From assembly GCA_948470475.1 (NCBI GenBank), contig OX419335.1, positions 21,374,499-21,438,498 of the forward strand: a DNA stretch of 64,000 nucleotides. Direction: 5' to 3'. A model generated the notes under the pieces. The model was not told the DNA's origin. It saw only the letters and a list, made by a program, of their open reading frames with translations, and ran no database searches. Positions 48,660-59,550 of the stretch are shown in pieces (the first letter of the stretch is position 1; each line of letters starts with the position of its first letter). A program made the translations under genes and the position numbers. The DNA is from Galaxea fascicularis (Eukaryota; Cnidaria; Anthozoa; Scleractinia; Euphylliidae).

Positions 48660-49380
48660 TTCTGAACGATCCATGTCCTGTTTACAATGAAGTACAGGCT
48701 GTAGCGATCACGTTTTCGATTTTCTTGATAACATCTTTGATGTACCAGAACGTGAATGTTTGCATAATTGTGTGATATGACAATTCATTTCAGTTGTTTT
48801 AACTCCTTAGGGAGCTTTTCTAGCACTTTTTTGAGCGAAGAATCTGAGTAAATTCTGTAACAAAGTCAATTGCTATGTTCTAACCTCATTCCTTTTAATC
48901 CGGTGAACACGTGTTGCCTTGCAACTTTAGTGTTTTCTTAGCTTCCTGTTTAAAATAGAACGCATTCCATATTTTCCTGATAAGACCACTGACGTGCATT
49001 CAGAACGAGAGAGTGACTTTTAAGTCAAATTTTCTTTTAAGAGGTAGTAACAATTCACTCCGCTTTAAAAGGATTGCCCACCATCCTTAAAGCGCGAACA
49101 CGTTTTCAGTTAAGATCTTTTCTGTAACATGTAATTTGTTAAGAAACTTCGCCCTTGTTTAGAAAGGAAATTCACACGAGTTGCCTTTACACTATAGGGG
49201 TTTCCCATTGTGCTGTTTAAAATGGAGGACACGTCTTAGATTTTCTTGATAAGATCACTGACGTACATTCGGACAGAGAAGAACGTCACTTTTTGCATAA
49301 TTTTAATTTGGGGAGAAAAACAAAATAACCGAAAAACAGATTCTCGTTACGTAATATCTTTTAACTTTCGTAGCATAAAC
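48660..49380. repeat. Diverged ~267-bp tandem repeat, ~2.7 copies
   Basis: A block starting GTTTAAAAT (GTTTACAAT in the first copy), followed by TTTTCTTGATAAGATCACTGACGT-like sequence and then GAACGT/GCATAATT words, occurs at 48680, 48948 and 49215, i.e. at 268- and 267-bp spacing. The copies are strongly diverged (perhaps 65-75% by eye) but collinear. It is an old tandem duplication of non-coding DNA. Confidence 0.65.
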
Positions 49381-52300
49381 TGAATCTTTTTCGAGTTAAA
49401 GAATACAGCTTTTTTTTTCTTTTCGTGCAAACCGTTTTTTTCTTTCTCTTGTTCTTCTTGCTTGTCGTTCCGCCCCTTTCTTTGTTTCTTGTCTCAAATA
49501 CAGCGAAAATTTGCAAATAGCGTCGAAAGGAGCTTTGGCAACCAGTTCTAGGACAGCATCTAGGATTTTCCCACGATTTTCCATCGAATTAGATTTCTCG
49601 AGAAGCGAGCTCGCTGTCGCCTTCATTATAATCGAATCATCCTATTTTAGTTTGATTTATATTAAAGTGCATGAATCTCATTTCTTCTTTGTAGCTATGA
49701 ACAATCACAGCAGATGATAACCTGTATTTAGTTAACATATCTTGCTTTGATTAATTTGCGGTTTCCTTCTTCCTTTGGTTAAATCAACTGAATTCTGATA
49801 AGTGGTAAGATTCCTTCCAGCAACATTCACAACAAGATGTGACTAGAGTTTGGTGTCAGGCTGGGCAAAAACGTGGGCTTCCATTCAGGGTGTTCAAATG
49901 GAAATTTTGAAGAAAGGAAATTCACTGACCCAAGACTTTTTGTTTTACTTTGTCTTGAGAAAGTTGTGCTCATGCAAAGTTACACGTCGTCTCTAGCACA
50001 CGTTATTTCTTCAGTAGAACCGCAAAATGATTACCTTACTAATGAAAATGATAGCGGAGATTCCTGTGTTTGCGTCCGCTAATATCTTGTGAATTCACTG
50101 CTATTTAACCGCTATATTTAAAATAATGCGGTCCTGGTACTAAATATTTACATTTGCTTTTTTTCCTCTGATGTGACCGATTGTTGTTCGATCTATTGAA
50201 TTATAAACTTGCAAAATAGAGGTATTATATATGGCAATTAAACCATTATTTTCTTAGGTAACTACTACCGCCACGAATTAGCAAAAAAGACGCCGTTTTA
50301 AAACAGGCTCTGGTAACAAGACGACAACAAATGTTTTTCTGTAATAAGTCTAAAATCTGGGTCGGATCTAGGAAAGAACAGAGAACAGTAGTAATGCTAA
50401 TGTTTAACCATAAATAATATTTATGTTATTTTATGCACCATAAATTCTTAGCTTTCTCAAATACACTCACACTCTAGCGAATGAAACAAAATCATACCAG
50501 TAGCCGGCAAACTTAGCAAGTTAATTTTCCTTTTTACTCTGTTCTCGCCGTAAAGGGAGGTATGAATTCTGTGAAAGTGACAGATGGTCTTCACAACTTA
50601 AGTTACAGAGGAAACGACTTTCTTTTGTGAAGCCAAAGGATACGTTGTACTTTTGATAAATGAAATTTATCACGTCTTTATTTATCCTTAATTTGCGAGC
50701 GTTTATTCTATTGAAAGGCCAAACGATGTCTAATGAAGGGAAAATGATTTGAAAAAGATATGAAAGCACACAAGCCAGTAACAAAGGAACAACTGAAATA
50801 CAGCACTGAACAGTGAACAAGTAATTAAAGGAGTTACTCTTTCCTTTTCGCGTGGTGTTTCAGCTAAAAATTTCTAAAAATAAACATGTAGAGAGAGTTT
50901 TGCCTTTTGGAAACGCTGAGCTAATGCCTTTTTCTCAGTGTATTGGTCAATCGTTTCCCTTTGAGGTGCCAAACCTCAAGATCTCATTTGAGGAATTGAG
51001 GGCTGAATGGGCACAATGCTTTGAGTTAAAATATGAACTTTAAACCAGGCGACTTGTGCGTGTGACACCGATTAACCAGCAAAAAAGAAGTCATCCGTAG
51101 AATAGATTGATTCACAGATCGTTTGTTGATAAAATGGCTTAAGATTGGAACGACGCTTTAAAAGAATACAATTTTAGCAGTCGATTAACGCAAAAAAAAA
51201 ACTTGTGTATTTGTATTGAGTTGACATTAATTCCCAGTGGCTTAAAAAACATCTAAAAAGAGTAAATTTAGGGGGATTTGGTTGGTGTCTGTGGTCTCTA
51301 GAAGAAGGTCAACATTGTGTAACTCAAAACGGACGTTATAGAACTCAAAATTCTGTGAAGCCCAAGACTGATATCAATACAGCCAGTTTTGAAAACGTAA
51401 AGCTGGATATCATCTTCCGCTAAAGCTCAACGATACTCAGTTTGTTAGTAGCGAAATGATTCCGCTTCTTATGAAAGGTTATTGACATAGATTTGTTTCT
51501 CATATTCGAGTTAAATGAAATTAAGAAATAATCGAATTATTGAAAGTGGAAACAGTGGTACTCTTGGGAGAATTTTAACCAGCAGACCTATTTTTGGATA
51601 ATTTCGTGTTTTGTTTTCATTTTTACCTACCCTATTCTCTAGCGTCCCTTCTTAGCAGGAAATTGAGTTTTTAACGCCACACAAGTTCCAGATATGGAAG
51701 CCCTAAGCTAAGCTGCCTTTTCGGTTTTGGGAGTCTTTTCGTACAACTGACAGTCTCAGCTTTTCTGAGCAGCAAATCTTCCACAGATAAGGTTACGACG
51801 GTAATATCTTTTTGTAGTAACTGGATGATAAGAAATAACAATTATTGATTTCCATTAAGAAAATGCTAGAACATTTTCACCCGTGAGGATTGCAAGAACT
51901 GATTAATGCCAAGTTCTTTTGGCAAACTATTGGGAGAAAAAACAGAATCACAAATGAAAAAAAAAACAATTTTAATTTTTTTTTAGCCCAAGTGGATTGT
52001 ACGATTGCGTGAAGTAAGAAGCATGAATGCTGCAGGAGTGCAAGTGCGTAGCACCGAAAACATATTGGGACCCACAACAAGGTTGTTTCGAACTAACGCT
52101 CCAATTTATCTGATGTAGAACCCCGTATCAGTTCACTGCTGTCAGTCCCATCAGCCTTTCATGTAGAGAAAACCAATGAATGGAAAATACACGCAGATCG
52201 TGTAAGACTTCGCCACTACTATGTTATTCGAATAGAAAGCTTCGATATACGACCACTCTATGAATGAACTCAAACTAAAATATATTGCTTGTGAGCGAGA

Positions 52301-55300
52301 ACATCACGAAACCATCCCTGAGAAATTACGATAATGAATGTTTTAGGGACATTGCCGCGAATTGCGACGCGTTTTCCACGGTTGTTGTGTTATTATATTC
52401 TCTTTGATTTTAAGTCAAACCTTTATGTTTTTTTAAAATGATGCATTCAAACGTTATAGGCATCCATAAGCGATACTTTAATCCTCCTGGTGATGCTCTA
52501 TGCATCGGACTAATTATCTTTGCATGCGTGCTGAAATGATATAATAACGAAGTTTAGACCTATAAAAATAAATTTATCACTTGTTTTGCAAGAAAAATGC
52601 CAACAGTTGTGCGAGGCCTTATTGGGTGTTACGAGTTGTTATTAAAATACCCCCATTTATTTTGCAAAGCCATCCCTAGCCCTTTCCGATGGTAAACCTT
52701 TTAATGTGGTTGCCTCTTCTAAGCCTGTGGTGCGATCCGCTCGTGCGACCATGAAATAAGAACTACTTAGTATTCTTATCATGTTGCCTTGTTTTATGTC
52801 ATTTTGCAGCATGATATTTTTTAATCCTTTCGAGTTTTCAGCTTTAGTACTCTTGAGGCAAAAAGTTTCTAGCCGAAGTTTTTGTTCCTTTAAACGCGTT
52901 CGTGCAAATCCCACGCCAAATTAAGTCAACAAATTAGGCGTGCCTAAACAATTAGCGAAGAAGGTTCAGGACATTCCACGCAACATGTTTCACCTGATTG
53001 CAATGTTCGTCGCAACAGTGTTCAACAGTGCACAATTCAAGAGCGATCACTAAATCGAAATGTCGCTTGTTGAAATTACCCTCTCGAGACTTGACGATTT
53101 TTAAGTTGATTTGTTTCTCTCCAGCGTCATTAACATTGCTTGTTGTTCTTTCCGAAGTTATTGAACTTATATTATCGACTATGTTCAGTTTAACTAAGAG
53201 GATGCTACTGAGAAGCTAAGGTATTTTTGTTTTTCCTTTTGTGAGTCGACCATGAATAATAACAGCAACCACGGCTGCTTTGTCGAAGACCATAACAACA
53301 AATCTGTACATGTTTTCTTTGTGATGGTAACTAAAACTTACCTAGAACGTGATCAGTTGATTCTAACACCTTTCGGCGAAAAAATCGTTTGCCTCGAGGC
53401 GAATAATTGTACACACAGTTTAACCTTCGTTTAAAGGCACGAGCGGGGATGTTTTAATTTGTAATTACAACAATACCGTACTGATATTGAGCTATATCGA
53501 AGATACTTCAACAAGCCAAAGAGTGCTGCAAAGGCTGAATCGTTTGTTAGATTGCTCATGGTCGCTTTAGATGCTCAATAGGTGCACAGCATTTCCGAAC
53601 CTCAGTTATTCAAAAGAATGAATGCTTGTGGTTTGTTAAGCTACATAGGTGTGCAAATAGAGTTTTTATTTTTTTTGTTTCCATCCAAAATAGGTTACGC
53701 TTTGTCTATTTCTTTTCTTTTTTGTTTAATATTGTGATCTCTAATACGGGAAACGCAGAAATCATTCGAATGTATCTCGGGTTGTACCAGACATGAATTA
53801 TAAAGGAAAAACAGATCCACAAGTTAGGTCTCTTCGAGGCATGACTTTCATGAAAAATAAAACGAATTGTCAGCAAATGAAAAGAACTCGAGCGAAATAG
53901 GTAAAATTATTAATTGAATCAGAACTTGACAAATTTTCATCTTAAAATTTAGAGCAGGTAAAATGCACCATCTTGCTTTTATTAAACATTTTCTTGTGTT
54001 TTATAAAAAGTGATCTAATCTGTAATGCACATTTCGTTTCAGTTAGGCCATTACAGCTAACCTATGGAAGTTTGAACTCCCAGTTTCCACAAAAAGGAAA
54101 CAAGTCTGGCTAAAAATTCTTGTACACTCATCACTGTGTTCCTTTGAGTAAGCTATTGCTTTCATAAAGCTTAGGCTGTGCATTTTTTACTGAACCGACT
54201 TGCACGTGTCCAAGTAGTTATTTGGTGTTAACAAAGATTTCAGACTGTATTTTTGTCTCTGCCTCACTCATTTTCATTTAGAATCAACAATTGCGGTTGT
54301 CAGTCAAGAGATTTATGGGGTTAATTCTCGTAAACCATTGCTTGCATGGTTCTTTTATCGGAGAACAGCATAATCAGGTGTCCCAGTGCGGTCTTTAGAA
54401 CAGGGCTAACTCGAACACATCTTATGACTAATTTTATACCCTTGCTTTGCGTTCACCCTTTATAATAACTGAATTTGTTTTTCTTTCTTGTACTTCGAAT
54501 TCTTTATTCTGAACTCTCTGGAGTAATCCGTTATTTTACCAAAAAATCGTAGACACTAGGTTGGTAGCTTTTGTTTTGTAAATTCACAACAAGTTTATTA
54601 ACAAATTTACTTCTTGGAATTTTGGCTTGAAGAATGTAAGTAATGAGTTCTCCGCTTCCAGTGCGTGATTTGTCAAATCGCAACTCCTGACCACTTATGA
54701 GGGTCAATGATTTCGACCCCATTTCAATGACTTGGCGAACAGAAGACTATCTTAAAAACCGATGTCGTCATTCACCGCAAACTAATCAACCAAAAAAACC
54801 TTTTATGGAATTTCTTGCTATTTTGGTCACTTCTCGAGCTCGTTATAGCGCTATCTACCAACGCAGAGCTGATATTTCTCAGTGTTCAGACCACAATCTA
54901 TGTGGGTAACCTAAAATAATTCACCGATGAATTACAATGTCATTAGTTACCTTAAGTTGGGTTGTCCATTTAGGTTAAGTCGATTCACAAGTCATCCGTG
55001 TAAGTGGATTTACTGACAGCTCTCGCACGACACTGTTCTTCTGAAAACAACGTCCATCACATAGGAAGTGCATAAGGTTCAAATGCATCCGGTCGACTGA
55101 GCTGATCTTAGTTTTATTTCATTTTCGTCATGTGCGGTAATTGCATTGCAGCTCTCAAGCAGTCGCCTAAAGTAAATATTAAACTGAACCGATCGACTCT
55201 TGTGAAAAGGTTTGATAGCCATTCTCCGCCTTCGACTTTCAGCCTCACAATGGCTAATTTGTTGTATATACAAAATCCAGTGGGTGCTTTTATTATAAAC

Positions 55301-56318
55301 TGCTGATTAAATTAACAAAAAAATCCCTATTGTTTAGGGCAAACTGAAGGACTCAATTGCTAGATTCGGATAGAAACAGCTATGTTTTTCAGCAGGGTCA
55401 GGTAGAGTGCGAGTGCTTAGTGCGAGCTTCATTTGAATGATTGTTTTAACCCTGAAGCACAACGCATTAATAATGAGTCACGTTTACAGGAAAGACAGAA
55501 ATTAGGATTTATTCTTTTTTCCATTTCGTGCAACTACAAAGTCGAACTCGGGCCATTGTTTGGTTCGCCGATAATGTCCTCTCGGGAGAGCTTTTTCGAC
55601 ACCTTGGTTGTCAACCTGTCGTCATTAATCATTCGGGAACACTAAGAGTGTTATGTAAATAAGGTGAGCTTCTTTCTGCGCCTTGTTTCATTTGGGGGGC
55701 GCGATTTTTCCATTACCAAAATCGACCACTAAAAAACGCTCAAACAAATCTCATTTCCATTTGTTACAATGAGAGCGTGTTGACGTGTGATAAATTTCGG
55801 AAGCCACGCAAACGTTATCTTTTTGCTTCTTATAATTTCGTGACACCTGTTGTCAATGTTTGCTATGCTCGGTCACGATGGAAACTGCAAATTTTAAGGT
55901 AGTGTTTTCATTGCCCTTGAGCAAGGGCCAGGCCAACGCAGTGCGTAAACCGTGATAAGAATGTAAAGCCCTTGACTTTAGAGCCAAACAATGCGCGTTT
56001 TCATTCTTGCGTTCCACAAATGGTCAGCACTAGTTGCGCAGACTGTCTCTGAAGGGCCTCATTGTCAACTGCATAATAACGCTCCACCCATTTTTGAACA
56101 GCGAATAATGCTGGCTTTTTATAGTTCGCTTGAATGAATTCACAATATAATTAGATTTAGACCTCAAGAGTCACCAAATTACAGATTAAAAGTGACTTCT
56201 CCCATGAGGACAGTCATTAACTATTAATTGAGCTTGCAAATGTACGTAACACAGGAAATACATAAATTCAGGAAAACAATAGGATTGCTAAAAGACTGGC
56301 GACATCCTTACGTAGGGG
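49381..56318. other. Gene-free 5' flank of the DUF3504 gene
   Basis: About 7 kb without any recognisable exon, RNA gene or transposon. Together with 42.6-48.7 kb it forms a desert in front of the single-exon gene at 56412 and could hold distal regulatory DNA (inference). It also lacks the TACATGTA words that are common in the 14-36 kb part. Confidence 0.4.
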
Positions 56319-56354
56319 TATAAATACGCGTCGCGGTACATAAATCTGTCAGTC
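56319..56354 (+). promoter_or_regulatory. TATA box and initiator of the DUF3504 gene
   Basis: TATAAATA at 56319-56326 is followed by TCAGTC at 56349-56354. Its A (56351) lies 32 bp after the first T of the TATA box, the standard TATA-to-initiator spacing in animals. This predicts a start site at 56351 and a 61-nt unspliced 5' UTR. It indicates a sharply regulated gene rather than a housekeeping one (inference). Confidence 0.75.
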
Positions 56355-56411
56355 AGATGCTGTGCAGATGAGAGTTTAAAACACTTCGCGGCAGCTATCG
56401 AGTGTTAGAGT

Positions 56412-58121
56412 ATGGACGGAGGTATGAGTACCTTTGGACTACCACCGCCGTTCGACATTGGCCAAGATTTCAGTTCACCATCTCATCTACGCCATAACAC
56501 GGAAAATTTAAATTCGCGCTTTCTTGGCGCTCGCTTTCCCAGCCCGATTTCAAACATTTTCAGAGCAGGGGATTTCGGAAAGAGCGCTAGCGAAGATGGC
56601 CCTCGTCACTTGAACATGACCAACGGAATAGAAGGTATTTCTGAGATAGAAGAAAGCGAAATGCCCATTTCAGTGGCGGCAATGAATGAACATTATCTTT
56701 CTTCAGGGATAACGACGACGCTTGGTTGCACACAACAACAACACAGTGGTCTACACGCGACCGTCCCTCCGCTACAATCAGCAAATTTCTTCCCGGAGAG
56801 CGTAACATCGGAAGCCGATACCTATCCAAGAGACATGCCGTTCCCAACGCCCATGGATTTCAGTATAAAGAACGAGCCTGAGCCTCGATTTCCCCTTAAT
56901 CCACCGTCTGCTATTTCAAGCATATCGAGCGCGTTACAACCGAACAAACCGAACTTTATGCGATCAATTTACGGCCCCAACCTTAATCCATCATTCTCCG
57001 ATCCGGTCGCCGCACAGTCTATGTACACTTACATTCACCAAACGACCAGCGATGAACCCAAAGCGCCACAGTTTTACCGTCCGTTTCCTGGTTTCCCGCC
57101 GTTCGACCCTCCGGACTCTCTTCCAGAAAATCACGGTTTCTCTAAGTCGGACGACAGCAGAATCTTCCCTCCTGTTCCGAGCAGCCACAGACCTCCAATT
57201 ATCGAGCGAAAAAACACGCAGGTCTCAAACCGTGCTGAGTCACATGATGTCGAAGATGTAGAAGATGCTAACCGATGTAAAAACACCGTTGAAGGTACTA
57301 AAACATCGGTGAGAAGGTTAAAGAAATGGTACAAGGACAAATATGGAAAATCGATCGACATGAACACGGTTACTCGTCAAATGGCGATGGAAATGCTTAA
57401 AGATTTCTTTCTGGAGATTCGCGACACGCGCCCTGGCAAAGAGGGTAACGAATACGAACCGGTGACACTCACAACATACAGAAATGGACTGAGGCGATAC
57501 TTTCTTGAGAGAAAGTGCCCTCCTGCTGTCGAAAACTTCGATTTGGCTGATCGTGAATTTGACGTTGTCAACTTTGGCCTGGTTTCAAAGAGGAATGAGC
57601 TCAAGCGCAAGGGAAAAGGAAATCATCCCAACGTAGTGGAATCAATCACCGAAGAGCAGTTGGAGAGAATGTGGGCTTCTGGAGCAATTGGAGTACATGC
57701 TCCAAGGCCTCTGCTACGCCTACAGTGGTGGATTAACACCGTTTCGCATGGCATACGAGGAAGAATGGCCCACCATGACTTGAGCATCGATGACTTTCGC
57801 ATCTCTCGTGGACCCGATGGCAAGATCATCATCGACCACATGAAGGCAGGTAACAAGCGACCGAGAGCGGACGACGAGAAGGATAATCCAAGAAGCAAAA
57901 AGAAATGCAAAGCCCGAGTGGCCGCTACCGATGGAAGCGAGCGTGATCCGGTCCGTGCATTTGAGCAGTATCTCCGCCATCGTCCACCTGGTATCTCGTC
58001 GTTTTATCTCACCCCCAAGCACAAGCCCAAAGGAGATATCTGGTTCAACAAGGTACCAATGGGAAAGAACTCCATCGGCAGAATAATGAGAGAGATCAAA
58101 GCCATTGCCGCTATAGGATAA
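56412..58121 (+). CDS. DUF3504 (ZMYM2/QRICH1/KCTD1-like, Crypton-derived) nuclear protein
   Basis: A single exon encodes 569 residues. Residues 1-298 are Pro/Ser-rich and probably disordered; IKNE at 152-155 (Lys153) fits the SUMOylation consensus. Residues 299-569 form the DUF3504 domain shared by ZMYM2/3/4, QRICH1, KCTD1 and KIAA1958, which is derived from the tyrosine recombinase of Crypton transposons. An N-terminal SAM-like helical part (LKKWYKDKYGK, LTTYRNGLRRYFLE) precedes GIRGRMAHHDL, which retains the first catalytic-type Arg (Arg449, Arg451). Then come DPVRAFEQYLRHRPP and MGKNSIGRIMREI. The frame stops before the region that would carry the His-x-x-Arg and the nucleophilic Tyr, so recombinase activity is not expected. 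A bipartite basic signal (KRPRADDEK...SKKKCK) points to the nucleus. The TATA/initiator promoter 61 bp upstream supports this start codon. Orthology to one named gene is undecided. Confidence 0.85.
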   Translation: MDGGMSTFGLPPPFDIGQDFSSPSHLRHNTENLNSRFLGARFPSPISNIFRAGDFGKSASEDGPRHLNMTNGIEGISEIEESEMPISVAAMNEHYLSSGITTTLGCTQQQHSGLHATVPPLQSANFFPESVTSEADTYPRDMPFPTPMDFSIKNEPEPRFPLNPPSAISSISSALQPNKPNFMRSIYGPNLNPSFSDPVAAQSMYTYIHQTTSDEPKAPQFYRPFPGFPPFDPPDSLPENHGFSKSDDSRIFPPVPSSHRPPIIERKNTQVSNRAESHDVEDVEDANRCKNTVEGTKTSVRRLKKWYKDKYGKSIDMNTVTRQMAMEMLKDFFLEIRDTRPGKEGNEYEPVTLTTYRNGLRRYFLERKCPPAVENFDLADREFDVVNFGLVSKRNELKRKGKGNHPNVVESITEEQLERMWASGAIGVHAPRPLLRLQWWINTVSHGIRGRMAHHDLSIDDFRISRGPDGKIIIDHMKAGNKRPRADDEKDNPRSKKKCKARVAATDGSERDPVRAFEQYLRHRPPGISSFYLTPKHKPKGDIWFNKVPMGKNSIGRIMREIKAIAAIG

Positions 58122-59550
58122 AACCTCAGTAGTGTCTCGCTGGATGAGAAGGCGGCGTTATTTGAGACAGTACAAAGGTACTTTTAACCGTGCTGGCCTT
58201 AAGGCGGCACAATGATTATTTCTCGTCTTAAAAGAAAAGACATTGACACAAAGGTCGCCAGAGTGTTCAAAAGACAGTTTCAGTTACCGAGATGGTTTCA
58301 AACCATCTTTTTTAAAAGGAGCACTGAAAGCCACTAGTAAGTAAACCAATCGAGTGGTTTTTGTTCTTTAAAGAGCAATCTTTAAAGTTTTATATTACAA
58401 AGAAGATTTCAAAGTTTTATGCTATTAAAAGTAAGAAAATCGACTAAATGCGATATATATGTCTATCTATAAAAGACGTTTTTGCTATATAAAAGAGAGA
58501 AAAAGTTTATTCACTAATATTTGCTATAGGTAAATCATGGCCGCAGAGCAATTCTTTTAAAGATTTCAAATGTGTAGCAAGGTTCTAAGATTTATAACTT
58601 AAGTATTTAATATATCCGCACACTTGCAGCCTCAGCTGGTGAATGTTTTTCTTAAGTTTCGTTCAATTTCATTTCATTCATTTATCTTGAAACGAAGCAC
58701 ACTCACGAGAGTTGTTAGTACTAATTTTCCTTTCATAAAATACCACGAGGACTTTGGTTCGCTGAGTAAGCCAAGGTTTAAAGTTTTTAAAGCATAACTT
58801 GATATCTTTCAAACCGCCTATCTTTACTTATTACAAAAGATCTCGTTAGAAGCCTAAGAAAGTTTTAATTGTAATGAACGCAGCTTTGTCCTGGGGGCGT
58901 TCTCGCTATTCTTATTGAGATTTCAATGAGGGTTTTTCGAATTTGATTTGCACTTTCTGAAGAAACGCAATGAAATATCACCGAAAAGTCTCTACAGAAT
59001 TAGGGAATGAAGCTAACTTCCCTTGTCAGGAATCTTAGTAAAATACAGATCGAAAATATGCCTAAGAACAGGAATAACATGAAAGAAAGGTGCTTTCAAA
59101 AGATAGGCACAATTAACTGTGAAAAAGGCGTTTCTTAACACCTATGTTTCATCGAACATCACAATCTACAAAGAGATTTCAAAAGAGTCCAAAGATAAGA
59201 AAATGTATTAGCCTATAACGATTTATTGTATGGAATATATTTTTATCAAAAAAAGTTAGGAGTGTTAAAAATTTTGTCCATTTGCGTTTGAACCATCGCC
59301 GGTTGAAACGACGTACAGTTTGTAATCAGTTAAAGAAATTCGAGATAGAATTAAATTTCATTGTAAATAAGTAAATAGCTGCTTTAATTTCCTAGGTGTT
59401 CATTTTGTAAAACGTGCCCGTGAGAGTAGATCTTTAGCTTAAGCAAACGATCATTTCGAACGGAGTAAGGGAGGGACGAATTGTAGAAGGCAAAATGTAT
59501 TTAGATAACAGTAGACCATTGTTTAAATAAAGAGATGGGACGGAAAAGCC
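58122..59550 (+). other. Probable 3' UTR of the DUF3504 gene
   Basis: No coding frame follows the stop codon. The sequence is AT-rich, and the first strong polyadenylation signal I see is AATAAA at 59526-59531, which would give a 3' UTR of about 1.4 kb. I looked for a downstream exon carrying the missing recombinase C-terminus (His-x-x-Arg...Tyr) in the next few hundred bases and saw none. Confidence 0.5.
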
